Positions 1 to 8,447 of a stretch of DNA of 64,000 nt are shown in pieces. The position numbers were made by a program, and so were the translations under genes. Origin of the DNA: Candidatus Helarchaeota ASGARD archaeon Hel_GB_B (GTDB lineage: Archaea; Asgardarchaeota; Lokiarchaeia; Helarchaeales; HEL-GB-B). How positions within the stretch are numbered: position 1 is the stretch's first letter; every line of letters starts with the position of its first letter. The stretch covers positions 1-64,000 of the forward strand of contig SUPR01000003.1 in NCBI GenBank assembly GCA_005191425.1. Reading direction: 5' to 3'. A model generated the notes under the pieces. That model ran no database searches and had not been told where the DNA came from. It saw only the letters and a program-made list of their open reading frames with translations.

Positions 1-906
1 TTTCTTTACTGCAGATACCGGTATAATAGGAAATTTGTCCCTCCATTTTTGAGATAGAATCTCATAATTATTTTGCGACGCTATTATATCTCCTCTAGTT
101 GCAACAATAATTACATCTTTAAATACTCTATCAACTTTTATTGCATCTTCAATTATTTCATTTAAAACGGAAATCGACTCTATTGATTCATTAATAACAA
201 CTCTGGCATTATGTATTCCATAAGATTGCAATAATTTTACTATGTCCTTCCTTTCATTGTCAATCCGCGTTCCCTTATTAATTATAACTATTCCTCCCAT
301 TCCAGTTTTTTCGATTTTTATGTCCTTTTTATTATAGATAAATTTTATGTTCACTTCATTCATTTCTTTAATTAGAGTCCGCATCTGATAATCTGGATCT
401 CTCGATAAGTCTATAATGAATAGTATTAAATCACAGTTTCTAACAGTATTAAATTGTTCGCGGTTTTCACTACTCCCCTCATAGAAAGCAGGCAACTCAA
501 TTAATTGAATCTTAATGTCCTCAAATTTTATCATTGCTATCTCGGGTCTGCTTGTAGTAAATCCATAGGTATCTACCTTCGCTATTTCTGATGATGATAA
601 CGCATTAAATAATTGACTTTTACCAGAATTTGTAAATCCTACCATAACAACTTGTCCTGCTCCTTCTTTCTTAATATTATATTCTGATCCACCACCACTA
701 CTTTTACCTATCTCTTTTTTTCTATCTCTCTCGGCTTTTAATTTTACTAATTTTTTTTTCAAATTATGAAGTAATTTTTCAGTTCCCTTGTGTTTAGGAA
801 CTGCACTAATGTATTTCTGAAGTGTATTGATTTTCTCATCCAATGTCGTGGCAGATTCATATTTTTCTTTTGCTTCCAATGCCTCTGGAGATAAATTGAT
901 CGGCAA
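1..906 (-). CDS. DRG/OBG-type GTPase (partial, 3' end off the window)
   Basis: Not in ORF track because it runs off the left edge. Reverse-strand translation from TTG at 906: (M)PINLSPEALEAKEKYESATTLDEKINTLQKYISAVPKHKGTEKLLHNLKKKLVKLKAERDRKKE...GAGQVVMVGFTNSGKSQLFNALSSSEIAKVDTYGFTTSRPEIAMIKFEDIKIQLIELPAFYEG; P-loop GFTNSGKS plus DRG-like N-terminal helical region. Confidence 0.88.
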   Translation of the reverse strand, partial: MPINLSPEALEAKEKYESATTLDEKINTLQKYISAVPKHKGTEKLLHNLKKKLVKLKAERDRKKEIGKSSGGGSEYNIKKEGAGQVVMVGFTNSGKSQLFNALSSSEIAKVDTYGFTTSRPEIAMIKFEDIKIQLIELPAFYEGSSENREQFNTVRNCDLILFIIDLSRDPDYQMRTLIKEMNEVNIKFIYNKKDIKIEKTGMGGIVIINKGTRIDNERKDIVKLLQSYGIHNARVVINESIESISVLNEIIEDAIKVDRVFKDVIIVATRGDIIASQNNYEILSQKWRDKFPIIPVSAVKK

Positions 907-986
907 TTTTTTCCCTATTTTCAATTTATTAATATTTGTAATTTATATTCAAAAGATATTTTAATTAAAGATTTATTCATAATCTT

Positions 987-2981
987 ATGTATCAAAAGCA
1001 CAAATTATTAACTTTATTTTATATATCAATTTTATTCTTGTCCTCTTTTGAATTCACTACACATCCAATTAATTTTAGTATATTATTTTCTTCAAAACCC
1101 AATAATTGGATTAATAACAACAATTTAATCCTAGTAAAATCTCAAGATTTTAACATAAATAGTGTTTCTAACAAAATTTCAGACGATTTGTTATCAATAA
1201 TAGAAAAATCACCAGAATCTCAAGTAAAGATAATTGTATATCTAAACAATGATAAGTTAAACAAAGAAATAAATATTTTTAATGTAAATGATAATACCTC
1301 TTCATTAGAAAAATACCGATCTTCTCTTTATAATCTCCAACTCCATGAAAATACTCCATTAATTGACCATGTATCCGATGAAATTATAAAATTAGGTGGC
1401 GAAATATTAGGGAGCTCAGTAATATTAAATGCAATATCTGTAAAAATTAAGGCAAAAAATATCGTCCTTGTCAGTAAATTACCTCATGTTATTAAAATTG
1501 AAAAAAATTTTCAAATAAAAACCCGTTTAAATTATAGTGTTCCTTCAATCACAAATTATACTGGCTCTGACCCGTCATTTCGATGGAATTATAATTTATA
1601 TAACGGTTCTGGGATCATAGTTGGTGTAATTGATACTGGAATTTATAAAAGTCATCCGGCATTAGCTGGAAAAGTTATCCAAGAAAAAGATTTTACTGGT
1701 GGGTCGAACCCTAACGATTTGGATGGGCATGGCACTCATGTCGCAGGAATAATCGCAAGCAGTAATTCCCTTTATAGAGGTGTCGCTCCTGGTGTAAATC
1801 TTATAAACATAAAATCTTTAAATACTGCAGGTGTAGGCAATTCTTTTCAAGTTATTCAAGGAGTTGAATGGGCTTTAATTGAAAATAATTTTAGTATTGA
1901 TATTCTTACAATGAGTGCTGGTGCTACTGTTGAAGCTAATGGGACAAATGGTTTTTCATGTTTTGTAGATTATATTGTTAAATATTATAAGGTAATTTGG
2001 GTTAATGCAGCTGGAAATAATGGCCCTTCCTCCAAAAGTCTGGATGTTCCCGCCGATGCTTATAATTGTATATCTGTAGGTAATATTGATGATGGAAATA
2101 ATATAGATAGAAGTTCTGATACCATTGCTTCCTCCAGCAGTCGTGGACCTACATGGGATATTCCCAGAATTAAACCAGATATTGTCGCACCCGGACAAAA
2201 TATAATTTCTTGTAATAATGGTATTGGTTTCGTATCAAAAAGCGGTACAAGTATGGCTACTCCACATGTGGCTGGCGCAGCTGCTCTCCTCTGGCAATAT
2301 TATAAAAAAAATTCAATTCCAGGAATTTCTGAAAACAATTATCCTATGTTAATTAAAGCAATATTATTACACACCGCTGAAGATAAAGGGACTCCTGGCC
2401 CTGATTATAGTTATGGTTATGGTTATTTGGACATTGTTGCTGCAAATAAATTTAGCAAATATGGGCATGCTCTGATTGATTCATTTAACTCATTTGGCTC
2501 CTCAGTTTATAAATATAAATTTGTAATAACGAAGAATTCTAAATTCAATATTAGTTTATTATGGTATAAGGACGCTACATATGACCTTACACACCATTTA
2601 TACACAGGTTGGCAAAATAATGCGATTACTAATTTGAATTTGTTTATAGAAAATGCTAACTTTCAAACAATAGCATCATCAGCTAGTTTATACGATAATT
2701 TTGAAAATTTAAAGGTGAATTTAACACCTGGTACCTATTATATTAAAGTTAATGTTGTAAACAGATATCTATGGTCAAGTCCAGAACAATTTATTTTAAT
2801 ATCATCAGCTCCTCTTGAAAAAATATTTTGGTTAGATACATATACCATTTTATTCATTGTATTAATCGTTGGTTCTGTTAGTGCACTTGTAATTTTAGTA
2901 ATTTATTATTTTAAATCAGGTAGTAATAAAACTCCCGATGAAATTGTGGACTTTGGATATTCAGAGGAAACAGGAATTTAG
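987..2981 (+). CDS. Subtilisin-like (S8) serine protease with N-terminal signal and C-terminal transmembrane anchor
   Basis: Catalytic motifs GVIDTGI, GHGTHVAGI, GTSMATPHVAGAAAL; hydrophobic C-terminal segment TILFIVLIVGSVSALVILVIYYF. Confidence 0.95.
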   Translation: MYQKHKLLTLFYISILFLSSFEFTTHPINFSILFSSKPNNWINNNNLILVKSQDFNINSVSNKISDDLLSIIEKSPESQVKIIVYLNNDKLNKEINIFNVNDNTSSLEKYRSSLYNLQLHENTPLIDHVSDEIIKLGGEILGSSVILNAISVKIKAKNIVLVSKLPHVIKIEKNFQIKTRLNYSVPSITNYTGSDPSFRWNYNLYNGSGIIVGVIDTGIYKSHPALAGKVIQEKDFTGGSNPNDLDGHGTHVAGIIASSNSLYRGVAPGVNLINIKSLNTAGVGNSFQVIQGVEWALIENNFSIDILTMSAGATVEANGTNGFSCFVDYIVKYYKVIWVNAAGNNGPSSKSLDVPADAYNCISVGNIDDGNNIDRSSDTIASSSSRGPTWDIPRIKPDIVAPGQNIISCNNGIGFVSKSGTSMATPHVAGAAALLWQYYKKNSIPGISENNYPMLIKAILLHTAEDKGTPGPDYSYGYGYLDIVAANKFSKYGHALIDSFNSFGSSVYKYKFVITKNSKFNISLLWYKDATYDLTHHLYTGWQNNAITNLNLFIENANFQTIASSASLYDNFENLKVNLTPGTYYIKVNVVNRYLWSSPEQFILISSAPLEKIFWLDTYTILFIVLIVGSVSALVILVIYYFKSGSNKTPDEIVDFGYSEETGI

Positions 2982-3580
2982 ATTAATACTTCTTGATTTT
3001 TTTTAATTTCGATCAGCATTATTTTTTCAAAAAAATATTTTTCTTCTTTAAGAATCTTAAATTCCATTGATTTATTTTTAATGGTCTCAAAAATTTCTTT
3101 TGGACGGGATAATGATGAAATTATTATTAAAATTCGACTTTTTAAATGGACATAATTATCGACCATTTCAAGAAATTCTAAAATGATTTCATTTCCTTTT
3201 TCTCCTCCACTCCAAGATTTTGCAAGTAAGTCGCTTTTATCACATGTCCCTGGTAGATATGGTGGGTTGAAAATAATAACATCAAAACAATATGGAATAA
3301 GTGGGTTTAGCAAATTCCCGACCAAAAAATTAATTCGATTTTCGACCTTATTTAATCTGGAATTTTTTAATGCACATTTAATTGCTATAGGCGAAATATC
3401 TATACTAATTACATGTGCCCCTCTCGCCGCAGCTATAATCGATAATAATCCACACCCTGTCCCTACCTCTAAAACAAAATCCCCCTTGTTTATCTCCAAA
3501 TTTTCCGCAAATAAAAAACTGTCATCACATGGCTCATAAACTTGATCTAAAATTTCGAATTTAAGTCCTAAATATTCCAA
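2978..3580 (-). CDS. HemK/PrmC-like (N6AMT1-type) protein methyltransferase
   Basis: VLEVGTGCGLLSI SAM motif and FNPPYLP (NPPY) motif; ~200 aa archaeal/eukaryotic HemK2 size. Confidence 0.9.
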   Translation of the reverse strand: MEYLGLKFEILDQVYEPCDDSFLFAENLEINKGDFVLEVGTGCGLLSIIAAARGAHVISIDISPIAIKCALKNSRLNKVENRINFLVGNLLNPLIPYCFDVIIFNPPYLPGTCDKSDLLAKSWSGGEKGNEIILEFLEMVDNYVHLKSRILIIISSLSRPKEIFETIKNKSMEFKILKEEKYFFEKIMLIEIKKNQEVLI

Positions 3581-4428
3581 TATTCTTTCAACTCAGTATT
3601 ATATTCATTTAAATAATCAAATATCTCCTTAATTTTTGAATTATCAAGATTTCGTACTCTTAATTCCCTATATGGCAATTTTTCAATAAAATTATCTATA
3701 AATTTCCGATCAAGTTTCATTCTTTTTAGTCTATTCTTCATGACCTTTTGTACTAATTGATTTTTATGGTTGAATAATTTATTTACTAAATAAAAATATC
3801 GATCTTCATTTTCAACATGGATCACTGGCGTTTTAGGCATAATTTTTAACAGAATAGAGTCTACCTGGGGAATTGGATAAAAATTTTTCCTTGATATATT
3901 CATAATATATTTTATATTAGTATTATAATTAACTCTGACTGTTAACCTACTATAATTTGCAGAATTCGGCTTGGCAAATAATCTCTGCCCAAATTCTAAC
4001 TGAAAAGTTATTACACAGTCCTTGTATTGGCTTCGTATAATTTTAAGTAATAAAGGTGAGGAAATATTATATGGCGGATTTGATATTATTTTTTTATTTT
4101 TAAAAATTGAATCTTCTAGTTTTAGAACATTTTCATTTACTATTTCTACATTATTATATTCAATTAATTCTTTTCTTAATATTTTTACAAGTTCTTTATC
4201 TATTTCAATCGCAGTTACATGTTTTACTTTCTCAGCTAAAATTCTCGTTAAATTTCCAATACCTGCTCCAATTTCAATTACTCTGTCATTACTTACTAAA
4301 TTTCCTGCCTCTACTTCTTTTAATAATATATCCTTATTTATTAAGAAATGCTGGGATTTTAATTTTGATAATTTAATTCCATTACTTTTCAAGATCGACC
4401 TTATTTGAGAATACATGTTATTTATCAA
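3568..4428 (-). CDS. ksgA: Ribosomal RNA small subunit adenine dimethyltransferase KsgA/RsmA/Dim1
   Basis: SQHFLINKDIL, VIEIGAGIGNLTRIL, ISNPPYNISSPLLL motifs; overlaps the hemK-like gene. Confidence 0.95.
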   Translation of the reverse strand: MINNMYSQIRSILKSNGIKLSKLKSQHFLINKDILLKEVEAGNLVSNDRVIEIGAGIGNLTRILAEKVKHVTAIEIDKELVKILRKELIEYNNVEIVNENVLKLEDSIFKNKKIISNPPYNISSPLLLKIIRSQYKDCVITFQLEFGQRLFAKPNSANYSRLTVRVNYNTNIKYIMNISRKNFYPIPQVDSILLKIMPKTPVIHVENEDRYFYLVNKLFNHKNQLVQKVMKNRLKRMKLDRKFIDNFIEKLPYRELRVRNLDNSKIKEIFDYLNEYNTELKEYWNI

Positions 4429-4477
4429 TTTGATTATTAATTTTTAAATAAATAAATCATCTTATCATTAATAAAAT

Positions 4478-5161
4478 CTATTCAAAATAATCTGTAATTT
4501 TTTTAATAGTTTTTCTCTCTTCTTTTTTAAAAATGTTGAATTCATGGTCTAGATTTAAAATTTTCTGCATTTTTAATGGCATAAGATTTTTTGCAAATTT
4601 TACATTCCTTTTTTCTTGGATATATTGTGAATTATAGTAATATTTCCAGTCATTTTTACTGAATTTTCCAAGATTAATTCTTTTAGATGTATTTTTTTTA
4701 ATAAATTTTAAAAAAGTATCAAATTCTTTCTCATTTAAGATGTAAAATTTCTTTTTAAACCGTCTATAATTTATTTTAATATCTGTTTTTTTGGTCCCTA
4801 AATAAATTTGAAATTTATTTTTTAGGCAGATAAAAAATTCCGGAAATCTATTGCAGAAAAAACCTAAAAGTAAGTCATAGATATCATGTTCCGAATTTAT
4901 TGTGGACATAAGTATCATTTCAGGGAATAATTCAAAATGTGCCCACCCTTTAACTCTATGAAATTCAGTTGCGACCTCTCCAGCCATTTTATAAAGGTTT
5001 TTAGCTTCTAAGGAAACTTTATTTATAAATAAATCCGGATTTTTAACGTAATTAGTCATAATTTTTTCAATTAAATTTGAATTTTTCGCATTTTTATGGC
5101 GTTTTGCCCAAAAAATTAGATTATTAATATCATTTCTAAATAGTTTTAAATTGTAACTCAA
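4478..5161 (-). CDS. DUF4130-type 'probable DNA metabolism' protein (partner of radical SAM protein)
   Basis: Motif EVATEFHRVKGWAHFELFPE...HDIYDLLLGFFCNRFPEFFICLKNKFQ resembles the DUF4130/TIGR03915 pattern; directly downstream of the radical SAM gene. Confidence 0.7.
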   Translation of the reverse strand: MSYNLKLFRNDINNLIFWAKRHKNAKNSNLIEKIMTNYVKNPDLFINKVSLEAKNLYKMAGEVATEFHRVKGWAHFELFPEMILMSTINSEHDIYDLLLGFFCNRFPEFFICLKNKFQIYLGTKKTDIKINYRRFKKKFYILNEKEFDTFLKFIKKNTSKRINLGKFSKNDWKYYYNSQYIQEKRNVKFAKNLMPLKMQKILNLDHEFNIFKKEERKTIKKITDYFE

Positions 5162-5187
5162 TTTTTTTGACCCGACATTTAATGTTC

Positions 5188-6399
5188 CTAATATTTAATA
5201 TTTGTAACATATTTTTGAGAAAAATACTCATCAAGAGATGATTGACGCTTACCATTTACTAGGATAAATGGCTTGGCACGCTTGATTATAACTCCCATAT
5301 TTTTTAATTGAACAAATGAAGTAATTTTGTTTTTTCCATCTTTTATAAATCTATAAATTCTTTTAGCGGATAATGGTCCAATCCCTGGTACCTTCAATAG
5401 ATCTTCTAAATTAGCCTCATTAACTTCAAGTGGAAATAAATCTGAATGAAATTTCTGTGCCGAATAAATTTTCGGGTCTTTATCAAGTGGTATATTGTGT
5501 TTTTCATCAAAATACAATTCGTTAAATTTAAATTTATAGATTCTTAACAACCAATCACATTGATACAATCTATGTTCTCTAATTGATGGTGTTGCATTAT
5601 AATTCTCCAAAGGTGTTCCTTTTATGGGCATAAATGCCGAATAATATCCTCTGTTTAAATTTAATTTTTGATAACACCAATTATTCATTTTCAAAATTTC
5701 AAAATCAGATTCATTTGCTGCACCTACTACATATTGAGTTGTAAATCCAGAAGGTATATATTTTCTATCTCTATTTTCATAAGTTCTTTTATTTTTTAAC
5801 CCTTTAATCCATGATAATCTTGTAAGTATATCTGTCTTATATTCTTTTGTTGAACTTAGATCGCTAAATCTTGATCTATTTGGTGCCTCTAAATTTATGC
5901 TTATCCTATCGGCTATCAAGGCTGCTTCTTTAATTAACGAATAAGATGTTCCAGGTAATATTTTCAAATGAATATATCCCCTAAAATTGTATTTTTCTCT
6001 TAAAATATGCACTGTTTCCAGCATTCTCATCATTGATTTTTCGACATCTCCACAGACAGCAGATGATAAAAACAATCCTTCCACATAATTTCTTATATAA
6101 TAATTCAAAAATAATTTTGATAGTTCCTCTGGCTCAAATGATATTTTAGCCTTCTGATACGCGTGGCTCATATTTGTAGAATTTAAACAATACTTACAAT
6201 CATGTATACATTTGTTTGTATACAAAACTTTTAATAAGCAAACGCGCCTTCCATCTGGTAATACTGAATGACATAATCCAGAAGGAAGTACATTCCCTAT
6301 TCTATTCTTTTGCTTAGTTTTTCGATAAGAATAACTTGATTGACAAATATCATATTTAGCTGCAGCACCTAATACCGTTAACTTCTGATTAGCATCCAA
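5188..6399 (-). CDS. Putative DNA modification/repair radical SAM protein (TIGR03916-like) with C-terminal helix-hairpin-helix
   Basis: CxxxCxxC cluster KCIHDCKYCLN; SAVCGDVEKSMMRMLETV; LLKVPGIGPLSAKRIYRF HhH. Confidence 0.85.
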   Translation of the reverse strand: MDANQKLTVLGAAAKYDICQSSYSYRKTKQKNRIGNVLPSGLCHSVLPDGRRVCLLKVLYTNKCIHDCKYCLNSTNMSHAYQKAKISFEPEELSKLFLNYYIRNYVEGLFLSSAVCGDVEKSMMRMLETVHILREKYNFRGYIHLKILPGTSYSLIKEAALIADRISINLEAPNRSRFSDLSSTKEYKTDILTRLSWIKGLKNKRTYENRDRKYIPSGFTTQYVVGAANESDFEILKMNNWCYQKLNLNRGYYSAFMPIKGTPLENYNATPSIREHRLYQCDWLLRIYKFKFNELYFDEKHNIPLDKDPKIYSAQKFHSDLFPLEVNEANLEDLLKVPGIGPLSAKRIYRFIKDGKNKITSFVQLKNMGVIIKRAKPFILVNGKRQSSLDEYFSQKYVTNIKY

Positions 6400-6552
6400 A
6401 ATTATTACCTAAAAAGTTTAGATAAAATTATTTAATAGTAAACTAACTTTAATCGTTTTTGTTTTTTTGTCGATATTTTAATTTTTTTTATTAATTGTTT
6501 CATTTATCTAATTAGTCGTACATAGAGTTCATCGAAAATAAAAAATTTTAAT

Positions 6553-7680
6553 CTACTCAGAAACTTTTTCTATTATAAAAAATGGAAAAATTGGGGCTAA
6601 TAATTCAGTAGCTTTCTCAAATACCATTAAATCTCTAACATCATTTTTAATTTCTTTCTGAAATTTTAACTCAAAATTCTTTAAAAATAAAATTAATGCT
6701 TTATCTAAAAAATAAGTAACTTTATCAGTTATTAATAGTGCTACAGTTTTTTCTCCTGTTTCCATTAGGATACTAAGCCTCTTGCTTGAAATTTCACTTA
6801 TTGCTGTTTCTTCTTTAAAAATTTCTTTAAACACATTATTTATGGCTGATATCATCCCTGACAATAAAACCTCTTCTACGTTAATTTTTTTACGAGTCTT
6901 AAACCGAACTGAATATAAAGGAGTACCTGATTTTTCAAGTACCATTAGCAAATAATTATCATTCGGTAATCTATAAAGATAATTTATATTACTTAAGTAA
7001 GTAATTACAAACATAATTATTCCAATGAATGGGAATATATTTGCATAATTTGATAAATCATTTATTAAATCAGGTTTTGGGATCGATATTGTAAATACAT
7101 TTAAAATAAAGTACATATCGTTTAATAAAGAAATTATAAACCCAAAACTAACAAAAACTAATGCTACAAATAATATTATTGGCATTTTTTCTTTTGTATA
7201 AATATATGTCTTTATATAAATAACTGAACCCATTCCTAAATATACAAATAAAGCTGGCGTCCAATATCCAATATCCGCAAGAACCCAAGCAATATCTGCA
7301 TTGAGTGAATTAACCCGGCAATAAAATACTTGCCATAATCCAATTGTTTGTATTATTAAAAAGCCCGTCATAATCGAAAGTCTTATAGAATTAAGTTTTT
7401 TTGATATTAATTGCTCAAAAAAGATATAAAAGAAAAAGAAATGAAGTCCATACAAATTTAAATGTAATGATTGGAAAAAATTACTAATATTTGTATAACT
7501 TGAGAAAAATAATTCATTAATAATCGCTACCAATCCAGCTAAAAATCCAAATGTCAAACTTATCAAAAATGACCACGCTGTTTTGTGATATCTTATCATT
7601 TGAATTGTAAATAATATCACTAATATTCCAAATGCTATTGTTATAAGCAAGATTGTCCATTCAGTAATTCCTAAAGCCAT
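6553..7680 (-). CDS. Multi-pass (about 7 TM) membrane protein with C-terminal soluble longin/roadblock-like domain
   Basis: About 7 hydrophobic segments, then MVLEKSGTPLYSVRFKTRKKINVEEVLLSGMISAINNVFKEIFKE...LLITDKVTYFLDKALILFLKNFELKF, a beta-alpha-beta small-domain pattern. Confidence 0.65.
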   Translation of the reverse strand: MALGITEWTILLITIAFGILVILFTIQMIRYHKTAWSFLISLTFGFLAGLVAIINELFFSSYTNISNFFQSLHLNLYGLHFFFFYIFFEQLISKKLNSIRLSIMTGFLIIQTIGLWQVFYCRVNSLNADIAWVLADIGYWTPALFVYLGMGSVIYIKTYIYTKEKMPIILFVALVFVSFGFIISLLNDMYFILNVFTISIPKPDLINDLSNYANIFPFIGIIMFVITYLSNINYLYRLPNDNYLLMVLEKSGTPLYSVRFKTRKKINVEEVLLSGMISAINNVFKEIFKEETAISEISSKRLSILMETGEKTVALLITDKVTYFLDKALILFLKNFELKFQKEIKNDVRDLMVFEKATELLAPIFPFFIIEKVSE

Positions 7681-7770
7681 CTGAATATACCTATAATATT
7701 GTTTATTTTTTATTGTAATGTAATAAATTAATTATAAAAATTTAATCGGCTGATTTTTGAGAAAATAATT

Positions 7771-8442
7771 TTAAAAGTAAAAATTTTCTGCTCTCAATTT
7801 TTTAATAATTTTCAAAACTTCATCATTATTTAAATCTCGCCAATGTTTATATGCATCAGCAACGGCAAAATATGAAACATCCCTAATATTTGGGCAAATT
7901 ACTTTTGCATAATCTGATAACAATTCAACACTTGATTTTGGTGCAGTTGGGACTGCAATAACTACTTCTGAAGGATTATAATTTATAACTGATTTAACTC
8001 CAGCAAGCATTGTATAACCACTTGCAAGTCCATCATCTACCATTACCACAATTTTATCTTTAACTTTTTTTCTGAAGTCTGTATAATCAATCCCATAGTA
8101 TTTAATGCGGTCATATATATCTGCTTTTGTTTTTACAATTATTTGTTCTATCTGAAATCGTGTTAGATGTAAATAATTTAACAATTTATCATTGAAAATT
8201 ACCATCCCATCCATTGTTACCGCGCCAAACCCTGCTTCAGGATTATATGGTATCTGTAATTTTCTTACAACCAATAAAGTCATCTTTCCTCCAAGTTCTT
8301 CAACAATTTCTGCAGCCACCGGAACGCCACCATTAGGTATTGCAATTACTCTAATATCTTTTTCTTTATAATTTTTTAATAAATCGACAAGCTTTTTTCC
8401 TGCATCATATCTATCGTCATACATATATTTTCCGTCCATCAA
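7771..8442 (-). CDS. Phosphoribosyltransferase family protein
   Basis: PRPP-binding motif KIVVMVDDGLASGYTMLAGVKSV; PNGGVPVAAEI. Confidence 0.88.
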   Translation of the reverse strand: MMDGKYMYDDRYDAGKKLVDLLKNYKEKDIRVIAIPNGGVPVAAEIVEELGGKMTLLVVRKLQIPYNPEAGFGAVTMDGMVIFNDKLLNYLHLTRFQIEQIIVKTKADIYDRIKYYGIDYTDFRKKVKDKIVVMVDDGLASGYTMLAGVKSVINYNPSEVVIAVPTAPKSSVELLSDYAKVICPNIRDVSYFAVADAYKHWRDLNNDEVLKIIKKLRAENFYF

Positions 8443-8447
8443 ATTTT

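Noticed and set aside
3183-4408. ORFs 3183-3539, 4022-4408 and 4107-4376 on + strand
   Set aside because: Antisense to hemK-like and ksgA genes; compositional shadows.
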